A stretch of DNA of 64,000 bases from Streptomyces sp. NBC_00523. Its GTDB lineage: Bacteria > Actinomycetota > Actinomycetes > Streptomycetales > Streptomycetaceae. The position numbers and the translations under genes were made by a program. The stretch covers positions 186,001 through 250,000 of the forward strand of contig NZ_CP107837.1 in NCBI RefSeq assembly GCF_036346615.1, given 5' to 3'. The notes under the pieces were generated by a model. The model worked only from the letters and a program-made list of their open reading frames with translations, was not told the origin of the DNA and searched no databases. This document shows, piece by piece, positions 1 through 8,934 of this stretch (positions within the stretch are counted from its first letter, which is position 1; every line of letters starts with the position of its first letter).

Positions 1-58
1 GCGGAGAGGTACAGGGCAGGGCCGCGTTCGTGGCCCTGCCCCTTCAGGAGGAAGCCCG

Positions 59-1144
59 ATGAACGACCGTGCCTCCGGCCCCACCTGGGCCGAACGCGAG
101 GAACTGGCCCGGCTGCTGCCGGCCCCGGCCGAACGGGACCTGCCTCCGGGGCGCCATCTCCACCACAAGGAAACCCTGATGCAGCTGATCGACCAGGACG
201 GCGACCGCACCACCGCCCGCCCCAGGCCCCGCCTCCTGCGCCCCGCCGTCCTGCTGCCCGCCGCCGGACTGGCCCTGGGCGGGATCCTGTTCACGACCCT
301 CGCCGTGACCGGCCGGGACGAGGCCCCCCGCACCGCCGCCACGGCCGCGGCCCCGCGCGGCGCGACCGTGCTGCTGGACCGGATCGCCACGGTCGCGTCG
401 GAGAGCGACGCGATCGAGGTCACCGACGCCCAGTTCGTGTACGTCAGGACGTTGCAGGCCGCGAACACGGGCGCGTTCGGCGGTCCGGTGAAGCTGGGGA
501 AGCCCGGTGAGCGCGAGGTCTGGATGGCGCAGAAGTCCGGGCCGGTGATCGACGAGGGGCTGATCCACGAGGACGGCAAGTACTTCCCGATCGAGGTCGG
601 CGTCCCGGACGGCGAGAAGCCCGTCGGCTACCCGGCGGGCCTCAACCGGCCCACGTACACCTGGCTCGCCTCCCTGCCCACCGACCCTGACGCCCTGCTC
701 CGCAGGCTCGCCACCGAGATCACCGCGGACCAGGACGCGCGGAACACCCCGGCCGACGAACGGGACCCGGACCAGGACGCCTTCGAGGCCATCGGCGGGC
801 TGCTGCGGGAGACCCTGATGCCGCCGAGGACCGCGGCCGCCCTGTACAAGGCCGCGGCGCGGATTCCCGGCGTGAGCGTGGACTCCGACGCGGTGGACGC
901 GGCCGGGCGGCACGGCATAGGCGTGGCCCGCGACGACGAGCGCGCCGGCTGGCGCACCGCCTGGGTCTTCGACGCGAAGACCCTGGCGTACCTGGGCGAG
1001 CGGACCTACCTCATCCGGGACACCTCCATGGGCCGGAAGGGCACCGTCACGAACACGTCGGCGGTCCTGGAACGCGCGGTGGTGGACGCCCTCCGCGAGA
1101 AGCCGTCGACCACCGCCCGACCGGCCGGGCTGCCCGTAGCCTGA
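59..1144 (+). CDS. CU044_5270 family membrane-anchored protein
   Basis: The 361-residue product has an acidic, Pro-rich cytoplasmic N-terminus, one hydrophobic membrane segment at about residues 64-84, and a long extracytoplasmic region with charged turns. This layout, and the C-terminal stretch ending in an Arg-Lys-Gly-Thr-Val region, matches the actinobacterial CU044_5270 family, which usually follows an ECF sigma-factor gene. The upstream neighbour lies outside the window, so that pairing cannot be checked. A strong AGGAGG site about 6 nt before the ATG supports the start. Function of the family is unknown; a role in sigma-factor-linked envelope signalling is inference. Confidence 0.75.
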   Translation: MNDRASGPTWAEREELARLLPAPAERDLPPGRHLHHKETLMQLIDQDGDRTTARPRPRLLRPAVLLPAAGLALGGILFTTLAVTGRDEAPRTAATAAAPRGATVLLDRIATVASESDAIEVTDAQFVYVRTLQAANTGAFGGPVKLGKPGEREVWMAQKSGPVIDEGLIHEDGKYFPIEVGVPDGEKPVGYPAGLNRPTYTWLASLPTDPDALLRRLATEITADQDARNTPADERDPDQDAFEAIGGLLRETLMPPRTAAALYKAAARIPGVSVDSDAVDAAGRHGIGVARDDERAGWRTAWVFDAKTLAYLGERTYLIRDTSMGRKGTVTNTSAVLERAVVDALREKPSTTARPAGLPVA

Positions 1145-1148
1145 CGGC

Positions 1149-1916
1149 ATGACAGACGCGGTACGGGGAAGAGGCGAGGCGGCCCCCTGGCGTCCCGAGG
1201 GGGAACCGGGCGAGGCGCCCCTCGCCGTCCCGAACGCGCTCGGCGCGCTGTGGGCGGTCCGGCACGGGCAGAGCACCGCCAACGTCGCCTTCGCCGAGGC
1301 GGGCGCGGCGCCCCTGGAAGGACGCGACCGCGACGTACCGCTGTCCGGCCTCGGACAGGCACAGGCGCGGGCGCTCGGGCGCTGGCTCGTGGAGTACGCC
1401 GGTGAGCTGGACCTCGTCGTCTGCTCGCCGTACGTCCGGGCTCGGCAGACCTGGCAGGCGATGGCCGGGTACGCGGCCGGTGAGGGCGTCGCTCCGCTTC
1501 CGCTTCTGGTGGACGAGCGGCTGCGGGACCGGGAGATGGGCGTCTTCGAGCTGTACCCCCCGGCCGCGCTGGCGGCGCGGGACCCGGAGGAGGCCGCCCG
1601 CCGGGAACGGCTGGGCGAGTGGTTCTACCGCCCGCCCGGCGGGGAATCGCTCGCCGATGTCGCCCTGCGGGTGCGCGGGTTCCTCGCCGGTCTGGAGCGG
1701 GCCGCGCCCGGGCGGCGGGTGTTGCTCGTCGCCCATGACGCGGCGGTCGTCGCCGTCCGCTTCGCCCTGGCGGGCCTCGGCGCCTCGGCTCCCGAGGACG
1801 TGCCGCCGGTGCCCAACGCCTCGCTGTCCCACTGGCAGGGCGACGGCCACCGCCTGAGCCTGCGGCTCTGGGGCGGGACCGCGCACCTCGCTCAGGAAGG
1901 GGACACGACCGCGTGA
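1149..1916 (+). CDS. Histidine phosphatase (phosphoglycerate mutase-like) family protein
   Basis: The protein has the RHG motif of the histidine phosphatase superfamily near residue 38 (context AVRHGQST), a conserved Arg at the SPYVRARQTW helix, and the second catalytic His in LLVAHDAAV near residue 198. At 255 residues it is normal for a cofactor-independent phosphatase. Members remove phosphate from small metabolites or proteins through a phospho-His intermediate; the substrate cannot be read from sequence. It starts 4 bp after the upstream gene, and its stop overlaps the GTG of the next gene, so the three genes are probably co-transcribed. Confidence 0.85.
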   Translation: MTDAVRGRGEAAPWRPEGEPGEAPLAVPNALGALWAVRHGQSTANVAFAEAGAAPLEGRDRDVPLSGLGQAQARALGRWLVEYAGELDLVVCSPYVRARQTWQAMAGYAAGEGVAPLPLLVDERLRDREMGVFELYPPAALAARDPEEAARRERLGEWFYRPPGGESLADVALRVRGFLAGLERAAPGRRVLLVAHDAAVVAVRFALAGLGASAPEDVPPVPNASLSHWQGDGHRLSLRLWGGTAHLAQEGDTTA

Positions 1917-2404
1917 CGGGCGACGATGTGCTGGAGATCCTGGACCTGCTGCGGGCGGCCGGTGCGGAGGTGTGGGTCGGCGGGGGCTGGGGCATCGACG
2001 CCCTGGTGGGGCGGCAGACCCGGGAGCACCGGGATCTGGACCTGATGCACCGCCTGGAGCAGGAGCCGGCGGTCGTCGCCGCTCTCGCCGCGGCCGGGTT
2101 CGCGGAAACACTCGACTGGCGGCCCGTACGGTTCGTCGTGTCGGACCAGGCGGAGCGTCAGATCGATCTGCACCCTCTCTCGTTCGGCCCGGACGGGAGC
2201 GCCCTCCAGGAGTCGCTGGAGCCGGGGAAGCCGTTCGTCTATCCGGCGGACTGCTTCGTCACGGGCAGCGTCGGGGGCCGTACCGTGCCCTGCCTGTCCG
2301 CCGCACAGCAGGTGTACTTCCACCAGGGGTACGAGCCCAGGGAGCGGGATCTCCACGACATGGCCCGGCTCCGCGAGACGTTCGGTATCGGCACGCACTT
2401 CTGA
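1913..2404 (+). CDS. Nucleotidyltransferase domain protein, aminoglycoside/lincosamide-type
   Basis: This 163-residue protein has the GGWGID motif near residue 22 and HRDLDL near residue 43, the metal-binding nucleotidyltransferase core seen in ANT(2'')- and Lnu-type antibiotic adenylyltransferases and in many uncharacterised relatives. The GTG start overlaps the stop of the phosphatase gene by 4 bp. Possible roles are antibiotic nucleotidylation or a housekeeping nucleotidyl transfer. The size fits a single-domain enzyme. Resistance activity is only a possibility because most chromosomal members are untested. Confidence 0.75.
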   Translation: MTGDDVLEILDLLRAAGAEVWVGGGWGIDALVGRQTREHRDLDLMHRLEQEPAVVAALAAAGFAETLDWRPVRFVVSDQAERQIDLHPLSFGPDGSALQESLEPGKPFVYPADCFVTGSVGGRTVPCLSAAQQVYFHQGYEPRERDLHDMARLRETFGIGTHF

Positions 2405-2580
2405 TCCTGGAGCGCGGTACGACCACCGGCAAAAGCGCGCAGGAGAAGCGCTCGAAGGCGACTTGAGGATCGCTCGTGAAGCTTCCCGGCGCACTGGGTG
2501 AAACGCCCGTACGCGCGAGGCCGGGTGTTTGAATGGCCTTGATCAGTACGGTATTCGACCCAGGGGGGGCGAACTCCGCC

Positions 2581-3048
2581 ATGCGGAAGTCATATTACGC
2601 AGCACACGTTTACATGATCGTCGGAGTGATCTCGGGGCTTTTCTACCGGGAGTTCACGAAAATCAAGGACTTTCACGGCGATACCCAGCTGGCGCTCATG
2701 CACACCCACCTTCTCGCGCTGGGCATGCTCGTCTTCCTGATCGTCCTCGGCCTGGACAAGGTCTTCGGGCTGTCCGGCTCGAAGCTGTTCACCGCGTTCT
2801 TCTGGTTCTACAACATCGGCATCGCCATCTCGACGGCGATGATGGGCGTCCACGGCATCCTGACGGTGCTCGGCCGCGACGAGGACCACATCGCGGAGGC
2901 CGTGCCGCTGACCGCCGGGCTCGGGCACATCCTGCTGACCGTGGGGCTCATCCTGCTCTTCGTCCTGCTCGGACAGCGCGTCAACGAGCACGTCAAGGCG
3001 GACGCCACGCCGAAGGAGCCGACGGCGGAGGCGGCGAGCGCCGTCTGA
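2581..3048 (+). CDS. DUF2871 integral membrane protein
   Basis: About 155 residues with four hydrophobic segments. It begins MRKSYYAAHVYMIVG and carries SGLFYREFTK and THLLALGM, hallmark segments of DUF2871. An in-frame ATG 48 bp upstream (2533) would add a tail that family members lack, and a G-rich stretch precedes the 2581 ATG, so I prefer 2581. Conserved membrane histidines in HTHLLALG and the later VHG suggest metal or quinone contact, but no function is known. The gene stands alone, ending just before a strong hairpin. Confidence 0.8.
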   Translation: MRKSYYAAHVYMIVGVISGLFYREFTKIKDFHGDTQLALMHTHLLALGMLVFLIVLGLDKVFGLSGSKLFTAFFWFYNIGIAISTAMMGVHGILTVLGRDEDHIAEAVPLTAGLGHILLTVGLILLFVLLGQRVNEHVKADATPKEPTAEAASAV

Positions 3049-3058
3049 GCTCGCACCT

Positions 3059-3097
3059 GGGGGCCTCGATTATTACGGCGTAATAATCGAGGCCCCC
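3059..3097. terminator. Bidirectional intrinsic terminator
   Basis: A perfect 18-bp inverted repeat (arms 3059-3076 and 3080-3097, 3-nt loop) lies between the convergent DUF2871 gene and the alpha/beta hydrolase gene. Its AT-rich upper stem (ATTATTAC) is unusual for this GC-rich sequence. Confidence 0.8.
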
Positions 3098-3111
3098 GAG
3101 TTGTGCAACCG

Positions 3112-4308
3112 CTAGCGCGCAGGCGCCTGGAACGTCACCTCGGGATTGCCCGGCGTCGGTCCGGCGAGCAGGCGTTGCGGTACGCCCTTGAGGTGGAGGT
3201 CGAAGAAGGCGGCGACGTAGTCGCGGGTGATGTCGCCGGAACGGTCGGCGGGCAGCGGGGCCGAGGGGTCGCTGATACCCAACTGCGCCCCGAGCAGAGG
3301 AAGATCGGTGAAGGTGAAGTGACCGGCCCCGGCGACCGTGAGCCACCTCTTCCAGCCGTCGAGGCGCGCCCAGTCGCGGTCCCACGTGGTGTCGAAGGTG
3401 CCGCCGGACGCGTGGTCGGCCTCGGTGCCGAGCATCATGAACGGCCGGCTCCGGAGCCCCTGGGCGGGGACCGGGTCGAAGAAGGTCCCGTCCATGTTCA
3501 CGCCCGCCCGCACGCGCCGGTCGGCGGCCATCGTGGACGCGGCGGAGTCACCGCCGATGGAGTGCCCGGCCATGCCGATGCGCCGCCGGTCGATCATGGA
3601 GGCGTACCGCCAGGCGGGGTGACCGCCCGTCAGCCGGTCCAGCAGGAACGGGACGTCCTTCGCCCGGCCCCGGGCGACCTCCGCATACCCCTCTTCACCG
3701 GCCCGCTCCACGTAGTCGCAGGCGGCACAGGGCAGGACGCGCCCGCCCGGGAAGACGGTGGCAAGGGACTCATGGGCATGATCCACGGCCGCGACGACGT
3801 ACCCCCGGGAGGCCAGATCCGTCGCGAGGGACGTCAGCGTGAAGCGGCTCTGCCCGAACCCGGGCGAGAGCACGACGAGCGGGAACCGTCCGCGCGCGGG
3901 GGCCGCACCGGTCCGCGCGTACGTCTCGGTGGCCCCGACCACCTCGGGCGCGACGACGCCGCCCAACCCCTTGTCCTCCAGGAGCAGTTCCGCCTCCTTC
4001 ACGCTCATGTACGGGGCACGCGCCCCGGTCCCGGTCCGCGCCGGATAGAACACGGACACCAGCAGCTCACGCGCCCCCGCCTCCGGCACGTACGGGTCGG
4101 CGCGCCCGGTGTCCCGGAGGTGCACGGTGTCCTCGCCCACGGCGTACGGGCCGGTCGGCGCGGGCAGGCGCAGCTGCTGGGCGGGGGCGGTGAGCGCGGG
4201 GCCGTTGCCGGCGGGCGCCGGGGTGGCGGCGACGGCCGGGAGGGTGGCCGTTGCCCCCAGGGCGAGGACGAGGAGCGAGGCGGCCAGGGTGCGGTGACGA
4301 GTTCTCAT
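3112..4308 (-). CDS. Secreted alpha/beta hydrolase, platelet-activating-factor acetylhydrolase-like
   Basis: About 398 residues from the ATG at 4308, which opens a classical signal peptide (MRTRHRTLAAS followed by a hydrophobic run ending in AVAA). The nucleophile elbow GHSIGG is near residue 255, LVVLSPGF marks the oxyanion loop, and GAGHFTFTD supplies the catalytic His. The fold and length match the PAF-acetylhydrolase/dienelactone-type esterases secreted by streptomycetes. An upstream in-frame start at 4353 would bury the signal peptide and is not favoured. Substrate is probably an ester or lipid; that is inference from the family. Confidence 0.8.
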   Translation of the reverse strand: MRTRHRTLAASLLVLALGATATLPAVAATPAPAGNGPALTAPAQQLRLPAPTGPYAVGEDTVHLRDTGRADPYVPEAGARELLVSVFYPARTGTGARAPYMSVKEAELLLEDKGLGGVVAPEVVGATETYARTGAAPARGRFPLVVLSPGFGQSRFTLTSLATDLASRGYVVAAVDHAHESLATVFPGGRVLPCAACDYVERAGEEGYAEVARGRAKDVPFLLDRLTGGHPAWRYASMIDRRRIGMAGHSIGGDSAASTMAADRRVRAGVNMDGTFFDPVPAQGLRSRPFMMLGTEADHASGGTFDTTWDRDWARLDGWKRWLTVAGAGHFTFTDLPLLGAQLGISDPSAPLPADRSGDITRDYVAAFFDLHLKGVPQRLLAGPTPGNPEVTFQAPAR

Positions 4309-4442
4309 GCCCCGAACGTTAGGCGGGGGTCCGCTGCCCCAACGTCCGCCCACGGTCTGCGTTTTGGTACCTCCGCGGTCGGACGGGGCGGGGCGCGTGT
4401 CGTACCACGGGCCTACGGGTGGGCGGTGACCGGGAACGGGGC

Positions 4443-5348
4443 CTACCTGGCGGCGGCATCCGGGCCGAGCAGGTCCCGCGCCGCGTAGTACGCGTGCAGC
4501 GCGGCCTCGCTGCCGGAGCCCAGGGCGGTCATGATGCGCTGGTAGCGCGCTGAGCGGAGGTCACCGGCGATGAGGACGCGGGGGTGCTGGCCGGAGGGCG
4601 CGCAGTAGCCGTCCGCACCCCGCACCAGGTCGCCCGGCGGGGCGGCGGGCGCGCTGCCGAGGCTGAGGAAGACGGCGTCCGCGGCCAGTACGCGCCGCAG
4701 ACCGTCGGGGGCGGTCACCTCCGCCGCCGCCCCCGAGAGCGTCAGGTGTCCGACGGGGACGAGTGTGACCCGGGGGTCGTCGCGGATCTCGTCCGTCTTG
4801 TACGCGTCGGCCGCCGGGTACGCCACGAGCAGGCGGGCATCCGTGTCCGGGTGGGCGCGCAGGAAGGTCCCGATCGGACGGTCGCCGCCGAGTACGAGGA
4901 GGGTCCGGCCCTCCTCCGCCCCGGCCTGCCACAGCGGCGGCAGGGTGAGCCCGTCCGGTGCGGTGATCCAGGGGGCGTCACGCGGCTGGAGCGGGCCGAC
5001 GCCGGTGGCGACGACGGCGTACGGGGCGGTGAGGCGGGCTCCGGTGTCGAGTGTGACGGTCACGTAATCGTCGGCCGCGCGCAACTCACTCACGTAACAA
5101 CCGAGTTCGACCCGGCACAGCTCCGTGCCCAGGACCTCCGCCGTGATGGCTTCGGCGAGCGCCGGGCCGCTGGTGTGGCCGCCGAGCACGTTGCCGAGGG
5201 CGGGCACGCGGTAGAGGTTCCGGCACAGCCGGTCCGGCTCGACCAGCACCGTACGCAGCCCGACCCCGGCGGCCATCCTGGCGGCGGCGCAACCGGCGGG
5301 GCCGCCGCCGATGACGAGCAGATCGGTGTCGTACAGCGTGTCGGCCAT
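4443..5348 (-). CDS. FAD/NAD(P)-dependent oxidoreductase, thioredoxin-reductase-like
   Basis: The 301-residue protein opens with the dinucleotide-binding motif LLVIGGGPAGCAAAR and has a second nucleotide-binding segment LLVLGGDRPIG in the middle, then the family-typical C-terminal AGDLRSARYQRIMTALGSG. The CxxC redox pair of true thioredoxin reductases is absent, so it is better seen as a ferredoxin-reductase or pyridine-nucleotide oxidoreductase relative. It diverges from an ArsR-type regulator across a palindromic region and may be that regulator's target. Confidence 0.8.
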   Translation of the reverse strand: MADTLYDTDLLVIGGGPAGCAAARMAAGVGLRTVLVEPDRLCRNLYRVPALGNVLGGHTSGPALAEAITAEVLGTELCRVELGCYVSELRAADDYVTVTLDTGARLTAPYAVVATGVGPLQPRDAPWITAPDGLTLPPLWQAGAEEGRTLLVLGGDRPIGTFLRAHPDTDARLLVAYPAADAYKTDEIRDDPRVTLVPVGHLTLSGAAAEVTAPDGLRRVLAADAVFLSLGSAPAAPPGDLVRGADGYCAPSGQHPRVLIAGDLRSARYQRIMTALGSGSEAALHAYYAARDLLGPDAAAR

Positions 5349-5379
5349 GGGGCCATTCCAGCACCAAGCACTCCGGACT

Positions 5380-5423
5380 GCAAAGAGTTCTTCGCGAAGA
5401 ACTCTTTGCGAAGAACTCTTTGC
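5380..5423. promoter_or_regulatory. Palindromic operator with a repeated half-site, probably for the ArsR-type regulator
   Basis: Positions 5380-5409 form a perfect 30-bp palindrome centred on TTCGCGAA with arms reading GCAAAGAGTTC; its right half-site GAAGAACTCTTTGC is repeated directly at 5410-5423. It lies between the divergent oxidoreductase and regulator genes, the usual place for an autoregulatory winged-helix operator. Confidence 0.7.
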
Positions 5424-5440
5424 GGTTTATCGTGTGCCGC

Positions 5441-6103
5441 ATGGCTGATGTGGTGAAGGGGCCGGACGGCCCGGACGTGGACAGGGAATCCGTCGTCCTG
5501 GATGCCAAGGGACTGCGCGCCCTGGCCCATCCGGTGCGCGTACAACTGGTCGGGCTGCTGCGGAAGTACGGTCCCTCGACGGCGACCCGGCTCGCGGAGC
5601 GGCTGGGGGTGAACTCGGGAACGGCCAGCTACCACCTGCGGCAGCTCGGCGCGGCCGGCTTCGTGGAGGAGGACACCGGTCTCGGCAATGCGCGGGAGCG
5701 CTGGTGGCGCTCGGTGCACCGCACGATCTGGTTCAACGATCCGGAGCTGGCCGAGCGGGAACCGGAGGCGGTCCTGGCCTATCTCCAGTCCGTCGCCGCC
5801 ATCCACACCCTCCGCCTCCAGCAGACGCTGAACGAGCTCCTGACGATGCCCCCGGCCTGGCGGAACTCCTTCGACATGAGCGACTGGGCGCTGCGCCTCA
5901 CGCCCGAGGAAGCCGGCTCCCTGGAACAGGAGTTGAAGCAGGTCGTCGCCCGCTACCGGCGGGACCGGCCGGAGGACGCGGCGAGCGCCCCCGAGGGCGC
6001 CGAGCGGGTCAGCGTGATCACGTACGTCCTGCCCGAACTGGACGGGCCCGGCGCGGCGCCGTACCCCGGGCCCCCGGAAGCGGAAGACGGACCCGCGTCA
6101 TGA
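5441..6103 (+). CDS. ArsR/helix-turn-helix family transcriptional regulator
   Basis: A winged helix-turn-helix domain fills the first 90 or so residues (ALAHPVRVQLVGLLRKYGPSTATRLAERLG ... GTASYHLRQL, shown here in part), followed by a C-terminal region typical of the ArsR-like regulators that sit next to MFS exporters. The ATG at 5441 has no visible Shine-Dalgarno sequence, and the palindrome ends 17 nt upstream, so the message may be leaderless; a TTG at 5420 inside the repeat is less likely. The stop overlaps the MFS gene as ATGA, indicating one operon. Confidence 0.8.
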   Translation: MADVVKGPDGPDVDRESVVLDAKGLRALAHPVRVQLVGLLRKYGPSTATRLAERLGVNSGTASYHLRQLGAAGFVEEDTGLGNARERWWRSVHRTIWFNDPELAEREPEAVLAYLQSVAAIHTLRLQQTLNELLTMPPAWRNSFDMSDWALRLTPEEAGSLEQELKQVVARYRRDRPEDAASAPEGAERVSVITYVLPELDGPGAAPYPGPPEAEDGPAS

Positions 6104-7422
6104 CCGAAAGCCCGTCGGAGAGCGGCGGCATATCCGGTACGAGGTCCTTACGGCCGCTTGTCGGGGTGCTGACAGCCATGGCGATGTCGCTGACGGGCAC
6201 ACGGATCTCCGTCGTGGCGCTGCCCTGGTTCGTCCTCGTCACGACCGGCAGCGCCGGCCGCACCGGACTCGTCGCCTTCTGCGAGATGGCCCCCTACGTG
6301 GTGGTCAAGGTGTTCACCGGACCGCTGGTGGACCGGACCGGACCGCGGGCCGTTTCCTGGACCACCGACCTGGCCAGCGCGACCGCGGCCGCCGCGATTC
6401 CCGTTCTGCACGTCCTGGACATGCTCTCCTTCCCGCTGTTGCTGGGCCTGGTCGCGCTGATCGGGGCGGCCCGGGGCCCCGGCGACCTGGCCAAGGAAGT
6501 GATGGTCCCGGAAGCGGCCGAACGCGGCCGGGTGCCGCTGGAGCGCGCCACGGGTCTGTCCGGCGTGATTGAACGCCTCGCCTCCACGGTCGGCATGGCG
6601 GCCGGCGGCTCCCTGGTGGCACTGTTGGGCCCGCTGACCGCGCTCGCTGTCAACGCGGGCTGCTTCGCCCTCGGTTCGGTGGTCATCCGGGTCGTGCTGC
6701 CCCGTGACACGGAGCGCTCCGCCGACGACGCCCCCGGCGCGGCGGAGGAGGCGGAGCCGGGCTACTGGCAGCGGTTCGGCGAGGGCTTCGCCTTCCTGCG
6801 CGGCGAGCCGCTCCTGCTCACCGCCATCGTCATGATCGGCATCACCAACCTGCTGGACGCGGCGTTCACCTCGGTCCTCGCCCCGGTCTGGGCCAGGGAC
6901 TCCGGCAACGGGCCGACCGCGATCGGCCTGATGGGCGGCGTGATGGGGGCCGGAGGGGTCGCCGGGAGCCTGATCGCCGCGGTGGTCGCGCACAGGCTGC
7001 CGCGGCGGCTGGTGGTGCTCGGCGGGTTCCTGCTGGCCGGAGCACCGAGGTTCCTGGTGCTCGCCTCCGGCGCCCCGCTGTGGGGCGTGCTGGCCGTCTT
7101 CGCCGTCAGCGGGTTCGGGGCGGGCTTCGTCAACCCGGTGATGGGGGCCGTCCTGGTCGAGCGGGTGCCGCGCCGGATGCTGGGCCGGGTCAACGCGCTC
7201 GGTGACTCGCTCGCCTGGGCCGGCATCCCTCTCGGCGGACTGCTGGTCGGGGCCGCGGTGACCGCCACCGGACTCGTGCCGATGCTGCTCACGTGCGGGG
7301 CCGTCTACTTCCTGACGACGAACCTGACCGGACTGCGGCCCGAGTGGCGCGAGATGGACCGTACGCGGGTCCCGGGCGGCGGATTCCGGGTTCGGGCCGA
7401 TGCCGAAGGGGGCACCCCGTAA
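6100..7422 (+). CDS. MFS transporter (drug-efflux type)
   Basis: The 440-residue product has about 12 hydrophobic segments and matches the MFS subfamily of macrolide-type exporters; GPLVDRTGPRAV is the loop 2-3 motif variant (DRxGPR). It overlaps the ArsR-type regulator by 4 bp, so it is the likely regulated function of that operon. Substrate is not predictable. Confidence 0.85.
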   Translation: MTESPSESGGISGTRSLRPLVGVLTAMAMSLTGTRISVVALPWFVLVTTGSAGRTGLVAFCEMAPYVVVKVFTGPLVDRTGPRAVSWTTDLASATAAAAIPVLHVLDMLSFPLLLGLVALIGAARGPGDLAKEVMVPEAAERGRVPLERATGLSGVIERLASTVGMAAGGSLVALLGPLTALAVNAGCFALGSVVIRVVLPRDTERSADDAPGAAEEAEPGYWQRFGEGFAFLRGEPLLLTAIVMIGITNLLDAAFTSVLAPVWARDSGNGPTAIGLMGGVMGAGGVAGSLIAAVVAHRLPRRLVVLGGFLLAGAPRFLVLASGAPLWGVLAVFAVSGFGAGFVNPVMGAVLVERVPRRMLGRVNALGDSLAWAGIPLGGLLVGAAVTATGLVPMLLTCGAVYFLTTNLTGLRPEWREMDRTRVPGGGFRVRADAEGGTP

Positions 7423-7432
7423 TCTGCCCCGC

Positions 7433-8272
7433 ATGCCCGAAACCACCGCACCCGCGCCCCGCGACGACACCCCCGAGGACTCCCGGCGGGAGCTGCTGCG
7501 GCAGACGTTCGACGAGGACGCGGAGCTGTACGACCGGGCCCGGCCGGGGTACCCGGTGGCGCTCTACGACGACCTCGCGGAGCTCGCCGGGGCGCGGCGC
7601 GGCAGCCGGGTCCTTGAGGTGGGCTGCGGGACCGGGCAGGCCACGGTGCCGCTGGCCCGGCGGGGGTGCAGGATCACGGCCGTCGAGGCGGGGCCGAGCA
7701 TGGCCGCGGTCGCCCGGCGCAATCTGGCCGGGGCGGCGGACGTGGAGGTGGTGACGTCCGCGTTCGAGAGCTGGCCGCTGCCCGCGGAGCCGTACGACAC
7801 CGTGCTCGTCGTCACCGCGTTCCACTGGATCGACCCGGCGGTGCGCGTGCCCAAGGCGGCCGACGCGCTGCGGACGGACGGGGCGCTCGCCGTGGTGCGC
7901 ACCCAGCATGTGCGGGGCGGCACCGAGGAGTTCTTCGTGGAGGTCCAGCGCTGCTACGAGCGCTTCGATCCGGAGACGAAGCCCGGGACGCGGCCGCCCA
8001 CCGCCGCCGAGGTCGGCAACGCGGACCACGCGGAGGAGGTGGCGCGCAGCGGCCGCTTCGGCCCGACGGTCTTCCGTCGTTACGAGCACGACGTCACGTA
8101 CACCACCCCGCAGTACCTGGACGTGCTGCGCACGTACTCCGGGCACCGGGCGCTCCCGGAGCCCGCCCGGCGTGGGCTGCTGGACTCCATCGCGGAGCTG
8201 ATCGACGGGCGGTACGGGGGCCGGGTGACGAAGCGCTACCTGATCGAGCTGGGGGTCTCGCGCAGGCGCTGA
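7433..8272 (+). CDS. Class I SAM-dependent methyltransferase
   Basis: About 279 residues from the ATG at 7433; a second ATG at 7400 overlaps the MFS gene and would add a non-conserved tail. The SAM-binding motif I is LEVGCGTGQAT near residue 60, with the acidic motif II in ITAVEAGPSM and the FHWID segment typical of the Methyltransf_11/25 group. The family includes trans-aconitate and many small-molecule methyltransferases; the substrate is unknown. It follows the MFS gene by only 10 bp. Confidence 0.8.
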   Translation: MPETTAPAPRDDTPEDSRRELLRQTFDEDAELYDRARPGYPVALYDDLAELAGARRGSRVLEVGCGTGQATVPLARRGCRITAVEAGPSMAAVARRNLAGAADVEVVTSAFESWPLPAEPYDTVLVVTAFHWIDPAVRVPKAADALRTDGALAVVRTQHVRGGTEEFFVEVQRCYERFDPETKPGTRPPTAAEVGNADHAEEVARSGRFGPTVFRRYEHDVTYTTPQYLDVLRTYSGHRALPEPARRGLLDSIAELIDGRYGGRVTKRYLIELGVSRRR

Positions 8273-8276
8273 CCGC

Positions 8277-8882
8277 TCACTCGCTCACGCCCGCGATCCC
8301 CCAGCCCCGGCGGGCGGCCTCGGCCAGGACTTCGCCCCAGTTGGTCAGGAGGCGGACGAAGGCGTCGAAGCTTCTGTACTGGGACGCTTCAGAGCGTTCC
8401 TCGTAGGGTGCGCGAAGCTCGTCGAGCCGGGGCCGTACGCGCTCCCAGGTCGCGAGCAGGTCCCGTACGCCTTGCGGGGACTGCGCGACCAGCAAACCGT
8501 AGCCCCCGGTGAAGAAGGCGTGGCCCTCGCCCGGCTCCTCGTCGTCGAAGTCCGGACCGTCCCAGATCAGCCCGCCGAGCAGCGCGTCCAGCTCCGCCCG
8601 CACGGCCGGGTCCACGTGGTCGCGGGCCTTCTCCCACGCCTCCCCCGCCCAGAAGTGCGGCTTGTACGAGCCGAGGGTGCCCGGGAACTCGTACACACCG
8701 AACAGCGCGCTGTGCGGCCCGCGCGGCCACTCCCACCCGTCGTCGGTCCCGTCCCTGTCGTAGTCCCACAGCCCGGTTTCGTCGTCGTACCAGGCGTTGC
8801 GCAGCCGCTCCAGCCGCTCCGGAGGCGGGACTTCGGCCAGCCAGGACCAGTCGGCGATCAGTGTGTTGAGGTCGACGCCCAT
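8277..8882 (-). CDS. Hypothetical protein, Trp-rich and acidic
   Basis: I do not recognise this 201-residue protein. It is soluble, with many Trp residues and acidic turns (DRDGTDDGWEWPRG, DFDDEEPGEG) and no signal or membrane segment. Such compositions are common in SMI1/immunity-type accessory proteins of streptomycetes, but no motif proves that. It converges on the methyltransferase gene with a 4-bp gap. Codon use is normal, so I regard it as a real gene. Confidence 0.6.
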   Translation of the reverse strand: MGVDLNTLIADWSWLAEVPPPERLERLRNAWYDDETGLWDYDRDGTDDGWEWPRGPHSALFGVYEFPGTLGSYKPHFWAGEAWEKARDHVDPAVRAELDALLGGLIWDGPDFDDEEPGEGHAFFTGGYGLLVAQSPQGVRDLLATWERVRPRLDELRAPYEERSEASQYRSFDAFVRLLTNWGEVLAEAARRGWGIAGVSE

Positions 8883-8934
8883 GGGGCGAGCCTATCGACC
8901 GCACGTACGAAGATGCCTTCCCTGTCGCCGGGGC

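Noticed and set aside
44..1282. Long open frames opposite or out of phase with strong genes (for example minus strand 44-1282, plus strand 53685-57506)
   Set aside because: They are antisense shadows of GC-rich coding sequence: low-complexity Arg/Gly/Pro composition and no recognisable domains, while the opposing frame has clear family motifs.
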